Shown piece after piece: positions 26,503 to 36,012 of a stretch of DNA of 64,000 nucleotides (the first letter of the stretch is position 1; every line of letters begins with the position of its first letter). Source of the stretch: Qipengyuania_B sp965214525 (GTDB lineage Bacteria; Pseudomonadota; Alphaproteobacteria; Sphingomonadales; Sphingomonadaceae); the NCBI GenBank assembly GCA_965214525.1, contig OZ243959.1, positions 1,302,001 through 1,366,000 on the forward strand, in the 5' to 3' direction. The notes beneath the pieces are model-generated. The model was given only the letters and a program-made list of their open reading frames with translations. It had not been told where the DNA came from and did no database searches. The position numbers were made by a program, and so were the translations under genes.

Positions 26503-27680
26503 GCGATGCCCCGGCCGACCGGCGAACCTTGCGAAGCAGGCGCGGCCGCGTGATCGTTCATGCGGATGACGTCCATCATATCGGCGCCCCCGCTTCGCTC
26601 GACAAGGTCCGCAAGATCGCTCGCGGCGTTGGGACGGCCGCAATTCCATGCCGCGTGGGCGGCCGTCGCCAAGCCCTCGGGACGTTCGGCCAGCACCTTC
26701 ATCTGCTTGGCGAGTTCCTTGGGAATGAAGTTCGCCTCCCGGATAGCCCGTGCGCCGCCCGCCCCGACCATCTCTTTGGTGTTCGCGGCCTGATGATCAT
26801 CGGTGGCGATATCCAGCGGCACCAGGATGGCGGGCCGGCCGACAGCGGTAAGCTCCGCGATGGTAGAGGCTCCCGCCCGTCCGATGAAGATATGGGCATC
26901 GGCCAGCCGGCTCGCCATGTCTTCAAAATAGGAGCCCAGTTCCGCGGGGATATCATGGCTTTGATACCGCAGGCGAACCGCGTCGATATCCTCCGGGCGG
27001 CATTGTTGCGTGATCTGCAGGCGCTGCCGGAGCGCTGGCGGCAGCATCGCCACCCCGTCGGGTACCACTTGCGACAGGATGCGAGCCCCCTGGCTTCCCC
27101 CGGTAACCAGGATGCGCAGCAACCCGTCCTCGGTCGTTTCGGGATAGGGGAGACCGCGCAGTTCCAGTACCTCGGCTCGGACCGGGTTGCCGACCACATG
27201 CACCTTGTCGGCGTATCTGGCATCCAGCCGCGCGACTTCGTCATATGCGGTCGCTATCGCATCGACCCGCCCCGCCATCAACCGGTTCACCCGGCCCAGC
27301 ACCGCGTTCTGTTCGTGCAGCAGCGCAGGAATGCGCGCCGACCTGGCAGCCAATAGAGCGGGAAAAGCGGGATATCCGCCAAACCCTACCACGGCGCTCG
27401 GGGCGAAGCTGTCGAACAGCCGGCGCGCCATCTGCCGGCCTTCCCACACCGCCGCAGCCGCGCGAAACCAGCCCAGGGGGTTCTTGCCGAACCGGCCGAC
27501 CGGAATGACGTGGGTGGCCAGGAAATCCGGCTTCCCGGGAATTTTGGCCCCGCGCTCGTCCGTAAGCAGGGCAACGTGGTGTCCGCGTCGTTCAAGCTCG
27601 TGCGCCAGAGCGAAGGCGGGGATGAGATGACCGCCTGTTCCGCCCGCAGCGAGAACGAAGTGCCGGCTGGACGAGGTCAC
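26499..27680 (-). CDS. murG: UDP-GlcNAc:lipid I N-acetylglucosaminyltransferase
   Basis: MurG transfers GlcNAc to lipid I to form lipid II on the cytoplasmic face of the inner membrane. The 393-residue GT28 protein has the G loop AAGGTGGHLIPA, HEQNAVLGRVNRL, TGGSQGAR and the C-terminal UDP-sugar motif GRAGASTIAELTAVGRPAIL. The GTG start overlaps the ftsW stop (GTGA), and its own stop overlaps the murC start. Confidence 0.96.
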   Translation of the reverse strand: MTSSSRHFVLAAGGTGGHLIPAFALAHELERRGHHVALLTDERGAKIPGKPDFLATHVIPVGRFGKNPLGWFRAAAAVWEGRQMARRLFDSFAPSAVVGFGGYPAFPALLAARSARIPALLHEQNAVLGRVNRLMAGRVDAIATAYDEVARLDARYADKVHVVGNPVRAEVLELRGLPYPETTEDGLLRILVTGGSQGARILSQVVPDGVAMLPPALRQRLQITQQCRPEDIDAVRLRYQSHDIPAELGSYFEDMASRLADAHIFIGRAGASTIAELTAVGRPAILVPLDIATDDHQAANTKEMVGAGGARAIREANFIPKELAKQMKVLAERPEGLATAAHAAWNCGRPNAASDLADLVERSGGADMMDVIRMNDHAAAPASQGSPVGRGIA

Positions 27681-28939
27681 GACGGCAACTCCCGCGATAG
27701 TTGAGAGGCCGCACGCGGGGCTGTCGGCTTGGGCGTTTCAAACAACCGTGCCAGGCCCGGGGTTTGCCGATACAGGAACGGATTGCGGCGGGTCACCGCC
27801 AGCAACAGCCCCACGGTTAGCGAAATCGCAATGGTTGATGATCCCCCATAGCTTATCAGCGGCAAGGTCATGCCTTTGGAGGGGAACAATTGCAGGTTGA
27901 CCAGAATGTTGATGAACGCCTGCCCGCCAAGCATCGCGATAAGGCCGATCGCCGCCAGCATCGTGAACAGGTCTTTTTCTTCGCTCATTCGTGCTATCAC
28001 CCGCAAGATCATGGCGAGGTATAGCAGAACGATCAGCGCGCAGGCCAGCAGGCCGAATTCTTCGCCAATCACGGAGAAGATGTAGTCGGTGTGCGCTTCG
28101 GGCAGGTTCATCTTCTTCAAGCCGAGCCAGAAGCCGGTTCCTGTCCACCCACCGCTCAGCAAGGTGCGTTGGGCAAGGTCGACCTGGTCATAGGCCGTGC
28201 CGCCCATCAGGAACGCGTCTACGCGATTGCGCGCATTGTCGTAAATGAAATAGGTAACGAGCACCAGGGCGCCGCCCGAGGCCATCGCGACACCCACGAA
28301 CCGTAGGGCAATGCCCGCGAGAAACAGCAGGACGAAGCAGCATCCCACGAACAGCATTGCATCGCCGAAGTTCGGCTGCAGCGCCAGCAACAGGACGACC
28401 AGCGCGCACGCCCCCGCCCCGATCATCGGGGTCGGCAGAGTGGGATCGCGCATCCGCCACGACAAGATCCATGCGATGAGGATCGCAAAGGCCGGTTTCA
28501 GAAACTCCGACGGCTGAAACCGCATGCCCAGGTTGAGCCAGCGGCGGGCACCGTTGACCTCCACCCCGATCAGTGGGACCAGCAGCAGCATCGCTATCAT
28601 CACCGCGGCAAGTAAGATGCCGCCGCGCCGCGCATTCCCGCGTGAGAGGAAGGATGCCGCGATCATGGTTGCCAGGCCGAGCGCCTGCCAGGCGATATGC
28701 TGCCAGAAAAAGTACAGGTCGGGCAGCACGGTCGCGGATGTGGACAACCGGCGGGCACTGGCTGGCGAAGCGGCAGCGACGGCGATCGTGCCTAGCGACA
28801 TCAACAGGACGACGAGCAGCAGCAGCACCCGGTCCATCTCGTGCCACCAAACGCGGATACGCGCCGCGTGCGAACGGTTGGTCCGCTTTCGGGGCATCGT
28901 TCCCGTCGCGGCAGGGTCAAGGGCCGGGGCATCGCTCAT
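27677..28939 (-). CDS. ftsW: Peptidoglycan glycosyltransferase FtsW
   Basis: FtsW is the septal SEDS-family polymerase that works with FtsI on lipid II. The 420-residue protein has about ten membrane helices and the SEDS signatures GVEVNGARRWLNLG, FQPSEFLKPA, AHTDYIFSVIGEEFG and LISYGGSSTIA. The ATG at 28939 overlaps the murD stop by four bases; a longer upstream frame lies inside murD and is not real. The first 45 residues are polar and cytoplasmic. Confidence 0.95.
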   Translation of the reverse strand: MSDAPALDPAATGTMPRKRTNRSHAARIRVWWHEMDRVLLLLVVLLMSLGTIAVAAASPASARRLSTSATVLPDLYFFWQHIAWQALGLATMIAASFLSRGNARRGGILLAAVMIAMLLLVPLIGVEVNGARRWLNLGMRFQPSEFLKPAFAILIAWILSWRMRDPTLPTPMIGAGACALVVLLLALQPNFGDAMLFVGCCFVLLFLAGIALRFVGVAMASGGALVLVTYFIYDNARNRVDAFLMGGTAYDQVDLAQRTLLSGGWTGTGFWLGLKKMNLPEAHTDYIFSVIGEEFGLLACALIVLLYLAMILRVIARMSEEKDLFTMLAAIGLIAMLGGQAFINILVNLQLFPSKGMTLPLISYGGSSTIAISLTVGLLLAVTRRNPFLYRQTPGLARLFETPKPTAPRAASQLSRELPS

Positions 28940-30297
28940 GCCGGATGCCCTTCGGAAGCCACAGCGGCGACCAGACTGCGAAAGACCTCGCCGCGTTCCT
29001 CGTAATCGCGAAACTGGTCGAAGCTGGCGCAGGCGGGGCTGAGGAGAACGGTGTCGCCCGGTTCGGAACAGCGCGAGGCATGCCCCACCGCGCGGTCCAG
29101 CGTCTCGCTGCGCGTCACGGGGACGCGGCCCTCCAGCAGGTCGGCGAAGGCGGGACCGGCCTCGCCGATCGTGTAGGCGGCCTTGACGTGGCCCAGTTCC
29201 GCCTCGCATTCGCCCAGCCCCAGCTCCTTCGCCTGACCACCGACGATCCAATGGATTTTGTCGAACGCCGCGAGCGCAGGGGCAGTGGCGGCGGTATTGG
29301 TGCCCTTGCTGTCGTTGACGAATAGGACACCGCCGTTCTCGCCGACCCGCTCCATGCGATGCGGGAGGCCGGGGAAGGTGCGGAGGCCTTCAGAAATCTG
29401 CTCATTCGTGAGGTCGAGCAGATAGCCTACTCCGATCGCTGCACCGGCATTTTCCGCGTTATGTGGACCTTGAAGAGTGGGCCAATCTTTCTGGACAGAT
29501 AGCCATTTGCTGCTGTCGAACGCATCCCAGAGATCTGCCGGGTCCTGCAAGCAATCTGAGGGTAAGCACTGACATTTACGCCTATCGGAGCCCATGAAGT
29601 ATCGATCGTAGGTTGCTCGGCGCTGCTCGTGAAAAGAATGTCCGAAAACGACTGCGTGATCTGACGATTGCAGTTCGAGCAATCTCTCTTTGCTCGCCGC
29701 ATAGGCCTCAAAGTTCTCATACCGATCCAGATGATCCGGCGTCACGTTGAGCAGCACCGCAACATCGCAGTCCAGCGAGAAGGTCAGGTCGATCTGGAAG
29801 CTCGACAGTTCCAGCACGTACACGCCCCCTTTGGGCAAAGGCTCCTGCGCCAGGATCGGCAGGCCGATATTGCCGCCCATCGTGGTCGCAACGCCCGCCG
29901 TCCTGAGGATATGGTGGACCAGCGCCGTCGTCGTCGATTTGCCGTTGGTCCCGGTGATCCCCACCACCTTGTGCGGCGGCAGTTCGGAACGAGCCTGCGC
30001 AAACAACTCGATGTCCCCAATGACGGGAACGCCGAACCGGGCGGCGTGGGCCGCTATCGGGTGCGTGTTGAGCGGAACGCCGGGTGAGACGACTATGCCA
30101 TCGAAGCCGGTCAAGTCGGCCTCCAGCGGATCGGCCAGTTCCACCCGCTTTGCAAACGGTGCGCGCGCCTCCTCCCGCTCGTCCCAGGCCAGCACCTGTG
30201 CCCCGCTCGCCAGCAGAGCCTCAACCGTCGCCGCGCCGGACCTTGCCAGCCCCAGCACGGCATAACGCTTTCCGGCAAAGGCGTGCGCGGTAATCAC
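28936..30297 (-). CDS. murD: UDP-N-acetylmuramoyl-L-alanine--D-glutamate ligase
   Basis: MurD adds D-glutamate to UDP-MurNAc-L-Ala. The 453-residue product has YAVLGLARSGAA, the ATP loop GITGTNGKSTTT, GGNIGLPIL, the Mul-ligase motif LNVTPDHLDRYENF and the C-terminal VNDSKGTNTAAT. The GTG at 30297 overlaps the mraY stop (GTGA). Bases about 29400-29820 drop to roughly 53% GC against 65-68% on either side and encode an unusual middle-domain stretch with three cysteines (KCQCLPSDC), which suggests a recombined segment; the frame stays open and all motifs are kept. Confidence 0.95.
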   Translation of the reverse strand: MITAHAFAGKRYAVLGLARSGAATVEALLASGAQVLAWDEREEARAPFAKRVELADPLEADLTGFDGIVVSPGVPLNTHPIAAHAARFGVPVIGDIELFAQARSELPPHKVVGITGTNGKSTTTALVHHILRTAGVATTMGGNIGLPILAQEPLPKGGVYVLELSSFQIDLTFSLDCDVAVLLNVTPDHLDRYENFEAYAASKERLLELQSSDHAVVFGHSFHEQRRATYDRYFMGSDRRKCQCLPSDCLQDPADLWDAFDSSKWLSVQKDWPTLQGPHNAENAGAAIGVGYLLDLTNEQISEGLRTFPGLPHRMERVGENGGVLFVNDSKGTNTAATAPALAAFDKIHWIVGGQAKELGLGECEAELGHVKAAYTIGEAGPAFADLLEGRVPVTRSETLDRAVGHASRCSEPGDTVLLSPACASFDQFRDYEERGEVFRSLVAAVASEGHPA

Positions 30298-31364
30298 CGC
30301 AGTTTCAGCGTGGCCAGGCCGATCAGCGCCAGCACGATCGAGACTATCCAGAAACGGATCACGACGGTGGATTCGCTCCAGCCTAATTGCTCGAAATGAT
30401 GGTGGACAGGCGCCATGCGGAAGATGCGCTTGCCCGTCCGTTTGAACCAGAACACCTGGATAATGACGGATAAAGCCTCGAACACGAACAATCCGCCAAC
30501 AATCGCCAATACGATCTCGTGATGGCTGGCGACGGCGATGGCGCCGAGGGCCCCGCCCAATGCCAGGCTGCCCGTATCGCCCATGAACACGGCCGCCGGC
30601 GGCGCGTTGAACCACAGGAAGGCGAGCCCCGCCCCCATGATCGCGGCGCAGAAGATCGCCAGTTCTCCGGCCCCCGGTACATGCGGAATGCCCAGATATG
30701 CCGAATAGTCGACCCGGCCCACCAGATAGGCGATGATCGCGAAAGTGCCCGCTGCGATGATTACCGGCATGATGGCGAGACCGTCCAGTCCGTCGGTCAG
30801 GTTGACGGCATTGCCCGCCCCCACGATCACCGTCGCGGCGAACAGATAATAGAACGGCCCAAGCGGAATGCCCTGGTTCGACACGAACGGCACGTACAGG
30901 AACGTGTTGATCTGTCCGACGACCAGCCACGCCGCAACCCCGGCCACTATGAATTCGAGCAGCAGGCGCGTTCGGCCCGAAACCCCCTTGTGGCTGCGTT
31001 TGGTGATCTTGTCGTAATCGTCGATGAACCCGATCAGCCCAAAGCCTATGGTAACCGCGATGCAGGCCCATATGAACGGGTTGCGCAGGTCCATCCAGAT
31101 AAGCACACCAAGCATCAGCGAGGCGAGGATGAGCAGCCCGCCCATCGTCGGCGTCCCGCGCTTGGCGAGATGGCTTTGCGGGCCATCCTCGCGGATCGGT
31201 TGCCCCTTGCCCTGCCGCACCCGCAGCATCAGGATGAAACGCGGACCCAGCAACATGCCGATGACCAGCGCCGTCAGCAATGTCGCTCCCGCGCGAAACG
31301 TCTGGTAGCGTACGAGGTTGAACAGCCCCTCGAAGTTCAGCCATTCCGCGATCAGATAAAGCAT
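30294..31364 (-). CDS. mraY: Phospho-N-acetylmuramoyl-pentapeptide transferase
   Basis: MraY moves phospho-MurNAc-pentapeptide onto undecaprenyl phosphate, giving lipid I. The 356-residue polytopic protein shows GTPTMGGLLIL, the Asp pair GFIDDYDK, the NLTDGLDGLA motif, FMGDTGSLALGG and the PVHHHFE loop near the end. The ATG follows the murF stop directly, and the murD start overlaps its stop. Confidence 0.97.
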   Translation of the reverse strand: MLYLIAEWLNFEGLFNLVRYQTFRAGATLLTALVIGMLLGPRFILMLRVRQGKGQPIREDGPQSHLAKRGTPTMGGLLILASLMLGVLIWMDLRNPFIWACIAVTIGFGLIGFIDDYDKITKRSHKGVSGRTRLLLEFIVAGVAAWLVVGQINTFLYVPFVSNQGIPLGPFYYLFAATVIVGAGNAVNLTDGLDGLAIMPVIIAAGTFAIIAYLVGRVDYSAYLGIPHVPGAGELAIFCAAIMGAGLAFLWFNAPPAAVFMGDTGSLALGGALGAIAVASHHEIVLAIVGGLFVFEALSVIIQVFWFKRTGKRIFRMAPVHHHFEQLGWSESTVVIRFWIVSIVLALIGLATLKLR

Positions 31365-32823
31365 TCAACCTTCCCGGTGCGCGAAATCGTCAACCATCTT
31401 GGCAAGTCCGATCGCATTGGATCCCTTGACCAGCACGGCATCCCCCGCGACCAGCCCGAATTCGTGCAGTGCCTCGATCGCCGACCCAACGGTATCGCAA
31501 TGGGCGAAGCTTGGCACACTGCCAAGCGGTCCGCTCCACGCTTTCCCCAGTTCGCGCGCCAGGCTTTGCATTTCCGGACCAACCAGGATGGCGTAATCGA
31601 CCTGCGCGGCAGCCAATGGCTCAGCCAGCTGCATGTGAAAACCATCGGCGAAATCGCCAAGCTCCTTCATGCTGCCCAGCACGGCGACACGCCGGGTCGC
31701 AGGGGTATTGCCCAATTGCGCGATCGTCGCCCGCATCGATGCGGGATTGGCGTTGTAGCTTTCATCGATGATCAGCGCCTTGCCGCCCGGCACATCGATC
31801 TGGTGACGCGCGCCGCGACCCTTCAATCCGCCGAATTCGGCCAGGGTCAACCCGGCCGCCGCGATATCGCCGCCCGCCGCATGCACGGTAGCCATCACGC
31901 ACAGCGCATTGGCGACCCAATGCTCGCCCGGTTCGGCCACCGTGAAGACAAGCCGTCCCTCGCCGAACTGGGCGGTGACAATCGACCCACCGCTGCTCGA
32001 TGGGATCGCATCGAGCAGGCGCATATCCGCATGCTCCGCCTTGCCGAAGGAAACGATCCTCGCACCAGCCTCGTGCGCCAACCGCTCAAGGATCGGGAAT
32101 TGGACGCTATCGGCTGGAATAATTGCCGTGCCGCCCGGTGTCAGCCCGCCGAAGATCTCCGACTTTGCCTGGGCGATGGCCTCCAGCGATCCCAGGTTCT
32201 CGATATGGGCGGGAGCGATCGTGGTGATGACCGCCACGTGAGGGCGCACTTGGCTGGTCAGCTCGGCGATCTCGCCTGCATGGTTCATCCCCATCTCGAA
32301 GACACCAAAGCGGCTGCGCGCCGGCATTCTCGCCAAACTGAGCGGTACGCCGACATGGTTGTTGTAGCTGCGGGTGGAGCGATGCGCTGCCCCTCGGCTC
32401 GCGCGTTCGACCGCGGCGAAGATAGCTTCCTTGACCCCGGTCTTGCCGACCGAGCCGGTGACGCCGATGATGCGGGCGCCGGTGCGGTCCCGCGCCCCCG
32501 CAGCCAGGGCGCGCAAGGCCGACATCGTGTCTCGTTACAAGCACATGCGGATAGGGGACCGGGCGCTCGACCATGGCCGCTGCTGCGCCTTTGCTGAAAG
32601 CCTGCTCGACGAAGCGGTGCCCGTCCGTACTCTCGCCGCTCAAAGCGACGAACAGATCGCCCGGACGCACATCGCGCGAATCCATTTCCACCCCGCTGGT
32701 GGTGAACGGCGCGCTGGCGCTGCCCCCCGTCGCCTGTTCGATGGCGGCACTGTCCCAAAGCGCCAGCGGCAGTGTGTCGCGCGGGAGCTGTGTCCATTTG
32801 CGCAAGGCCGGTATCGCTGTCAT
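31365..32823 (-). pseudogene. murF: UDP-MurNAc-tripeptide--D-Ala-D-Ala ligase, frame broken by one extra base
   Basis: MurF adds D-Ala-D-Ala to the muramyl tripeptide. Codons 1-97 from the ATG at 32823 give the normal N-terminal domain (VEMDSRDVRPGDLFVALSG) up to HVLVT. There, one extra A on the coding strand (about 32532) breaks the frame. Without it the reading runs on as VTDTMSALRALAAGARDR, fitting the family, then the ATP loop GVTGSVGKT, FEMGMNHAGEIAELT and NANPASM, to the stop at 31365, 485 residues in all. It begins one base after murE. Being essential and otherwise normal, it is probably intact in the cell; it is listed as broken because that is what the bases show. Confidence 0.92.
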
Positions 32824-32824
32824 T

Positions 32825-34294
32825 CTAACACTCCCCACGCACGGCGGCGCATTCGCGCGCGACTGTTACATCGTCGAACGGCAGCACCCGGATATCCTTG
32901 CCGCTGCCGATTATCTGTCCCTGCTCGTGCCCCTTGCCTGCGATCAGCACGATGTCGTTCGCCTGCGCTTGCGCGATGGCAGCGGCGATGGCGTCGCGCC
33001 GCCCGCTTATGGCGTACGCATCGGGCGCGCCTGCGAGGATAGCAGCCCGGATGGCGGCAGGGTCTTCGCCACGCGGATTATCGTCCGTAACGATGACGCT
33101 GTCGGACCCTCGCGCGGCGACCTGGCCCATAGCCGCACGTTTGCCCTGATCGCGATCACCCCCCGCCCCGAACACCGTGATGAGGCGGCCTGTAAGATGC
33201 GGGCGCAGCGCACAAATCGCGGCTTCCAGCGCATCGGGCGTATGGGCGTAATCGATGTAGACTGGCGCGCCAGCTGCTGTGATGACGGCACGTTCCAATC
33301 TTCCACGCACCGGCTGCAGGCGCGCGGCGGCATCGAACACAGCGCCCGGCTTGCTGCCCGTGACGAGCGCCAACCCCACCGACACGAGCGCGTTGGCACC
33401 TTGGTATTCACCGATGAGCGGAAGGCGGATGGTGCGCGTTTCCCGCGCATATTCGACGGTAAGTTCTTGCCCCAGCGGCGTCGCCACCCGTTGCGTCAGC
33501 CGCAGATCCTCGCCATGCGAGCCGACAGTAAAGACCTTCAAGCCACGGGCGATCGCATGGTCGAGCGCGCGAGCGTTCCAGTCAGACCCGTCCAGCCACA
33601 CGACCGCGGTGCCGCCCGGCTCGACCACTTCGTCGAACAAGCGCATCTTGGCGGCGAAATAATCCTCCATGTCCGCATGATAGTCGAGATGGTCGCGGCT
33701 GAAATTGGTGAAAGCGGCGGCGCGCACGCGCAGCCCTTCGTTGCGATGCTGATCGAGGCCGTGGCTCGATGCTTCGTACGCCACATGGGTCACACCCTCG
33801 CGCGCCAACCCGCTCATATTGCTAAGGAAGGTCACGATGTCGGGTGTCGTCAGACCCGTCGATGTGCTCTCGTCGGGAGTGGTGACCCCCAGCGTTCCTA
33901 TCGATGCCGCACGTTCACCGCACATGCGCCAGATCTGCCGCGTCATTTCGACGGTAGAGGTCTTCCCGTTCGTTCCGGTCACGGCAACGATCGTATCAGG
34001 GACGGGACGAAAATACTGTGCTGCCAATTGTGCGAAAGTGCGGCGCGGTGCGTCGCTTGGCAGATGATGAGCGCCTTCCACCGCGGCCTGCGGGCGGGCG
34101 ACCACGGCAATCGCGCCGGCCTGAACCGCGGCGGGAATGAAGGCTTCGCCATCCGCATTTCGGCCGCGAAAGGCACCAAATACGTTTCCCGCCGCAATCT
34201 TGCGATGATCGATGGCGAAACCCGTGACATTTGCATCGACCGCATCGGCCGCCATTGCAAGCCCTGCGGCGCTGCATAACCGGCCCAGTTTCAC
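32825..34294 (-). CDS. murE: UDP-MurNAc-L-Ala-D-Glu--meso-diaminopimelate ligase
   Basis: MurE adds the third amino acid of the stem peptide. The 489-residue product has the ATP loop VTGTNGKTSTVEM, TTPDIVTFLS, YEASSHGLDQ, the IDYAHTPDALE motif and, near the C-terminus, DNPRGEDP, whose DNPR is the meso-diaminopimelate specificity motif. This predicts mDAP-type peptidoglycan. The GTG at 34294 overlaps the ftsI stop (GTGA), which fixes the start; a longer frame upstream lies within ftsI. Confidence 0.96.
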   Translation of the reverse strand: MKLGRLCSAAGLAMAADAVDANVTGFAIDHRKIAAGNVFGAFRGRNADGEAFIPAAVQAGAIAVVARPQAAVEGAHHLPSDAPRRTFAQLAAQYFRPVPDTIVAVTGTNGKTSTVEMTRQIWRMCGERAASIGTLGVTTPDESTSTGLTTPDIVTFLSNMSGLAREGVTHVAYEASSHGLDQHRNEGLRVRAAAFTNFSRDHLDYHADMEDYFAAKMRLFDEVVEPGGTAVVWLDGSDWNARALDHAIARGLKVFTVGSHGEDLRLTQRVATPLGQELTVEYARETRTIRLPLIGEYQGANALVSVGLALVTGSKPGAVFDAAARLQPVRGRLERAVITAAGAPVYIDYAHTPDALEAAICALRPHLTGRLITVFGAGGDRDQGKRAAMGQVAARGSDSVIVTDDNPRGEDPAAIRAAILAGAPDAYAISGRRDAIAAAIAQAQANDIVLIAGKGHEQGQIIGSGKDIRVLPFDDVTVARECAAVRGEC

Positions 34295-36012
34295 TGCCGC
34301 CCCTCCGGGATCAGCGGGACGAGATCGGACATATCGACATCGCGCCGTTCGTCGGGACGTACGCCCAGCATCGGCCCGATGCGCGGCACCAATCGGCCCA
34401 CGATCGGCGCAGCGTTCCAGGCGGCGGTACGCTGGAACGAACTGGCGAGCGTCCCGCGCGGTTCGTCGAGCATCGCCACCACGACATAGCGCGGCCGATC
34501 CATCGGAAACGCGGCTGCAAAGGTGGAGACCAGCGAACTGCGCTGGTAACCGCCCGCCCCGGGCTTCTCGGCCGATCCGGTCTTGCCCCCGACCCGGTAA
34601 CCGCTGGCATCGGCATTGCGACCGGTGCCGTACTTGGCGATCATCCGCAGCAACTGGCGCATCCGCGAACTGGTCGATTCCTTGAAGACCCGCCGTCCGG
34701 TGGTTGCCTTGCCCGGTTGCAACCGGTGCAGCGTTGCCGGCCGCCATACGCCCCCATTCACCATTGCTGCATAGGCACTTGCAAGATGCAGCGGGGTCAC
34801 CGCGATGCCGTGACCGTAGCCGATCGTCATCGTGCGCAAACGCGGCCAGTTCTCTCCGGGCCAGATGGGGTGACCTCGTGCGGCAAGCTCGATATACGGC
34901 CGCTCGCTCATGCCCAGATCCATCATGACGCGCCGCATGCGATCTGGCCCCAACTCGTCCGAGATCCGCGCGGTCACGGTGTTGGACGAATGGATGAGGG
35001 TCTCCGGAACGTTCAGCGTGTTGCCCAGAAAGTGGCTGTCCGTGATGGAGAAGCGCCCGACCTTGACCGGTCTTGCATCCCAGCGCCTGCCGAAATCGCG
35101 AACCACGCCAGCATCGATCGCTGCCGCGACGGTCAGCGGTTTGAACGTCGATCCCAGTTCGTACACTTGGTTGGTGACCCGGTTGAACATCAGGGCGGCA
35201 CCCTCTTCGTCGATCCGATTGGGGTTAAATTCGGGCAGCGATGCCAAGGCCAGCACTTCGCCGGTATCGACATCCAGCACGATCCCTGCGCCGCCCATCG
35301 CGTCGACCAGCTTCATGCCCTTGCGCAATTCGTCTTCAAGGGCGCCCTGGACGCGCATATCGATCGACAGGGCGGCCGGACTGCCGCGCCGGGCTGGATT
35401 GAGCAATTGCGCATCGAGGACACGTTCCATGCCGAGTTGCCCATGCCCGTCGGCGCCTACGTATCCCAAGACATGGGCGGCCATCATCCCTTGCGGGTAA
35501 TGGCGATCGGATTCCATGGGGGTTTCAAGTGCCAGTTCACCGATTGCCTGAATGCGGTTGGCTTCCTCGGGCAGGACACGGCGGCGCAAATAGACGCCCT
35601 TGCCACCCGTGAGTTGCCGCTGCACCTGCGCCTCGTCGAGGTCAGGGAAGATGGCCCGCAACCTTCTTGCAACTTCGCCGGGTGACTTCGCCAGGGGCGA
35701 ACCGGTATCGCCCAGCGCCTCGGGATTGAACCACAGGGCATAGGCGGGAAACGCCCGCGCCAGCGGCACGCCGTTGCGGTCGGTGATCTCTCCGCGCGGC
35801 GGCAACAACGCTTCTTCCAGGGTTGCGCTGGCGGATGGACCGGTCGCCATCGCCATGAAACCGATCCGTACCAAGGCCAGCATGGCGATGAACGCAAAAC
35901 CGATGGCCAGCCACAACAGCCGCTGCCGCGCGACCTCGATCGATGCTTCGCGCAACGATACCAGCTGGACCCGGCCGCTCGACACCGCCGCGCTGATGGT
36001 CAGCGCGTTCAT
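34291..36012 (-). CDS. ftsI: Septal transpeptidase FtsI (PBP3, class B)
   Basis: FtsI crosslinks septal peptidoglycan together with FtsW. The 573-residue protein has one N-terminal membrane helix (about 31-55), a PBP dimerisation domain starting RGEITDRNGVPLA, and a transpeptidase domain with the catalytic Ser288 in STFK, the S342-S-N motif and the K477-T-G motif. It sits after ftsL with a four-base overlap and before murE with another. Beta-lactams target this protein class. Confidence 0.96.
   Translation of the reverse strand: MNALTISAAVSSGRVQLVSLREASIEVARQRLLWLAIGFAFIAMLALVRIGFMAMATGPSASATLEEALLPPRGEITDRNGVPLARAFPAYALWFNPEALGDTGSPLAKSPGEVARRLRAIFPDLDEAQVQRQLTGGKGVYLRRRVLPEEANRIQAIGELALETPMESDRHYPQGMMAAHVLGYVGADGHGQLGMERVLDAQLLNPARRGSPAALSIDMRVQGALEDELRKGMKLVDAMGGAGIVLDVDTGEVLALASLPEFNPNRIDEEGAALMFNRVTNQVYELGSTFKPLTVAAAIDAGVVRDFGRRWDARPVKVGRFSITDSHFLGNTLNVPETLIHSSNTVTARISDELGPDRMRRVMMDLGMSERPYIELAARGHPIWPGENWPRLRTMTIGYGHGIAVTPLHLASAYAAMVNGGVWRPATLHRLQPGKATTGRRVFKESTSSRMRQLLRMIAKYGTGRNADASGYRVGGKTGSAEKPGAGGYQRSSLVSTFAAAFPMDRPRYVVVAMLDEPRGTLASSFQRTAAWNAAPIVGRLVPRIGPMLGVRPDERRDVDMSDLVPLIPEGRQ

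Noticed and set aside
30298..31368. N-terminal extension of murD across mraY (810-codon frame)
   Set aside because: The GTG at 30297 overlapping the mraY stop gives the normal MurD N-terminus; the extension is a shadow of mraY.
25060..32830. Programmed frameshifting as the explanation for murC and murF
   Set aside because: The sites are not slippery heptamers, no stem-loop or pseudoknot is evident, and the full product would be required in every cell; sequence error is simpler.
30519..34279. Long plus-strand open frames opposite mraY, murF and murE
   Set aside because: They are antisense shadows of known ligase genes, rich in Arg, His and Asp, and have no recognisable domain.
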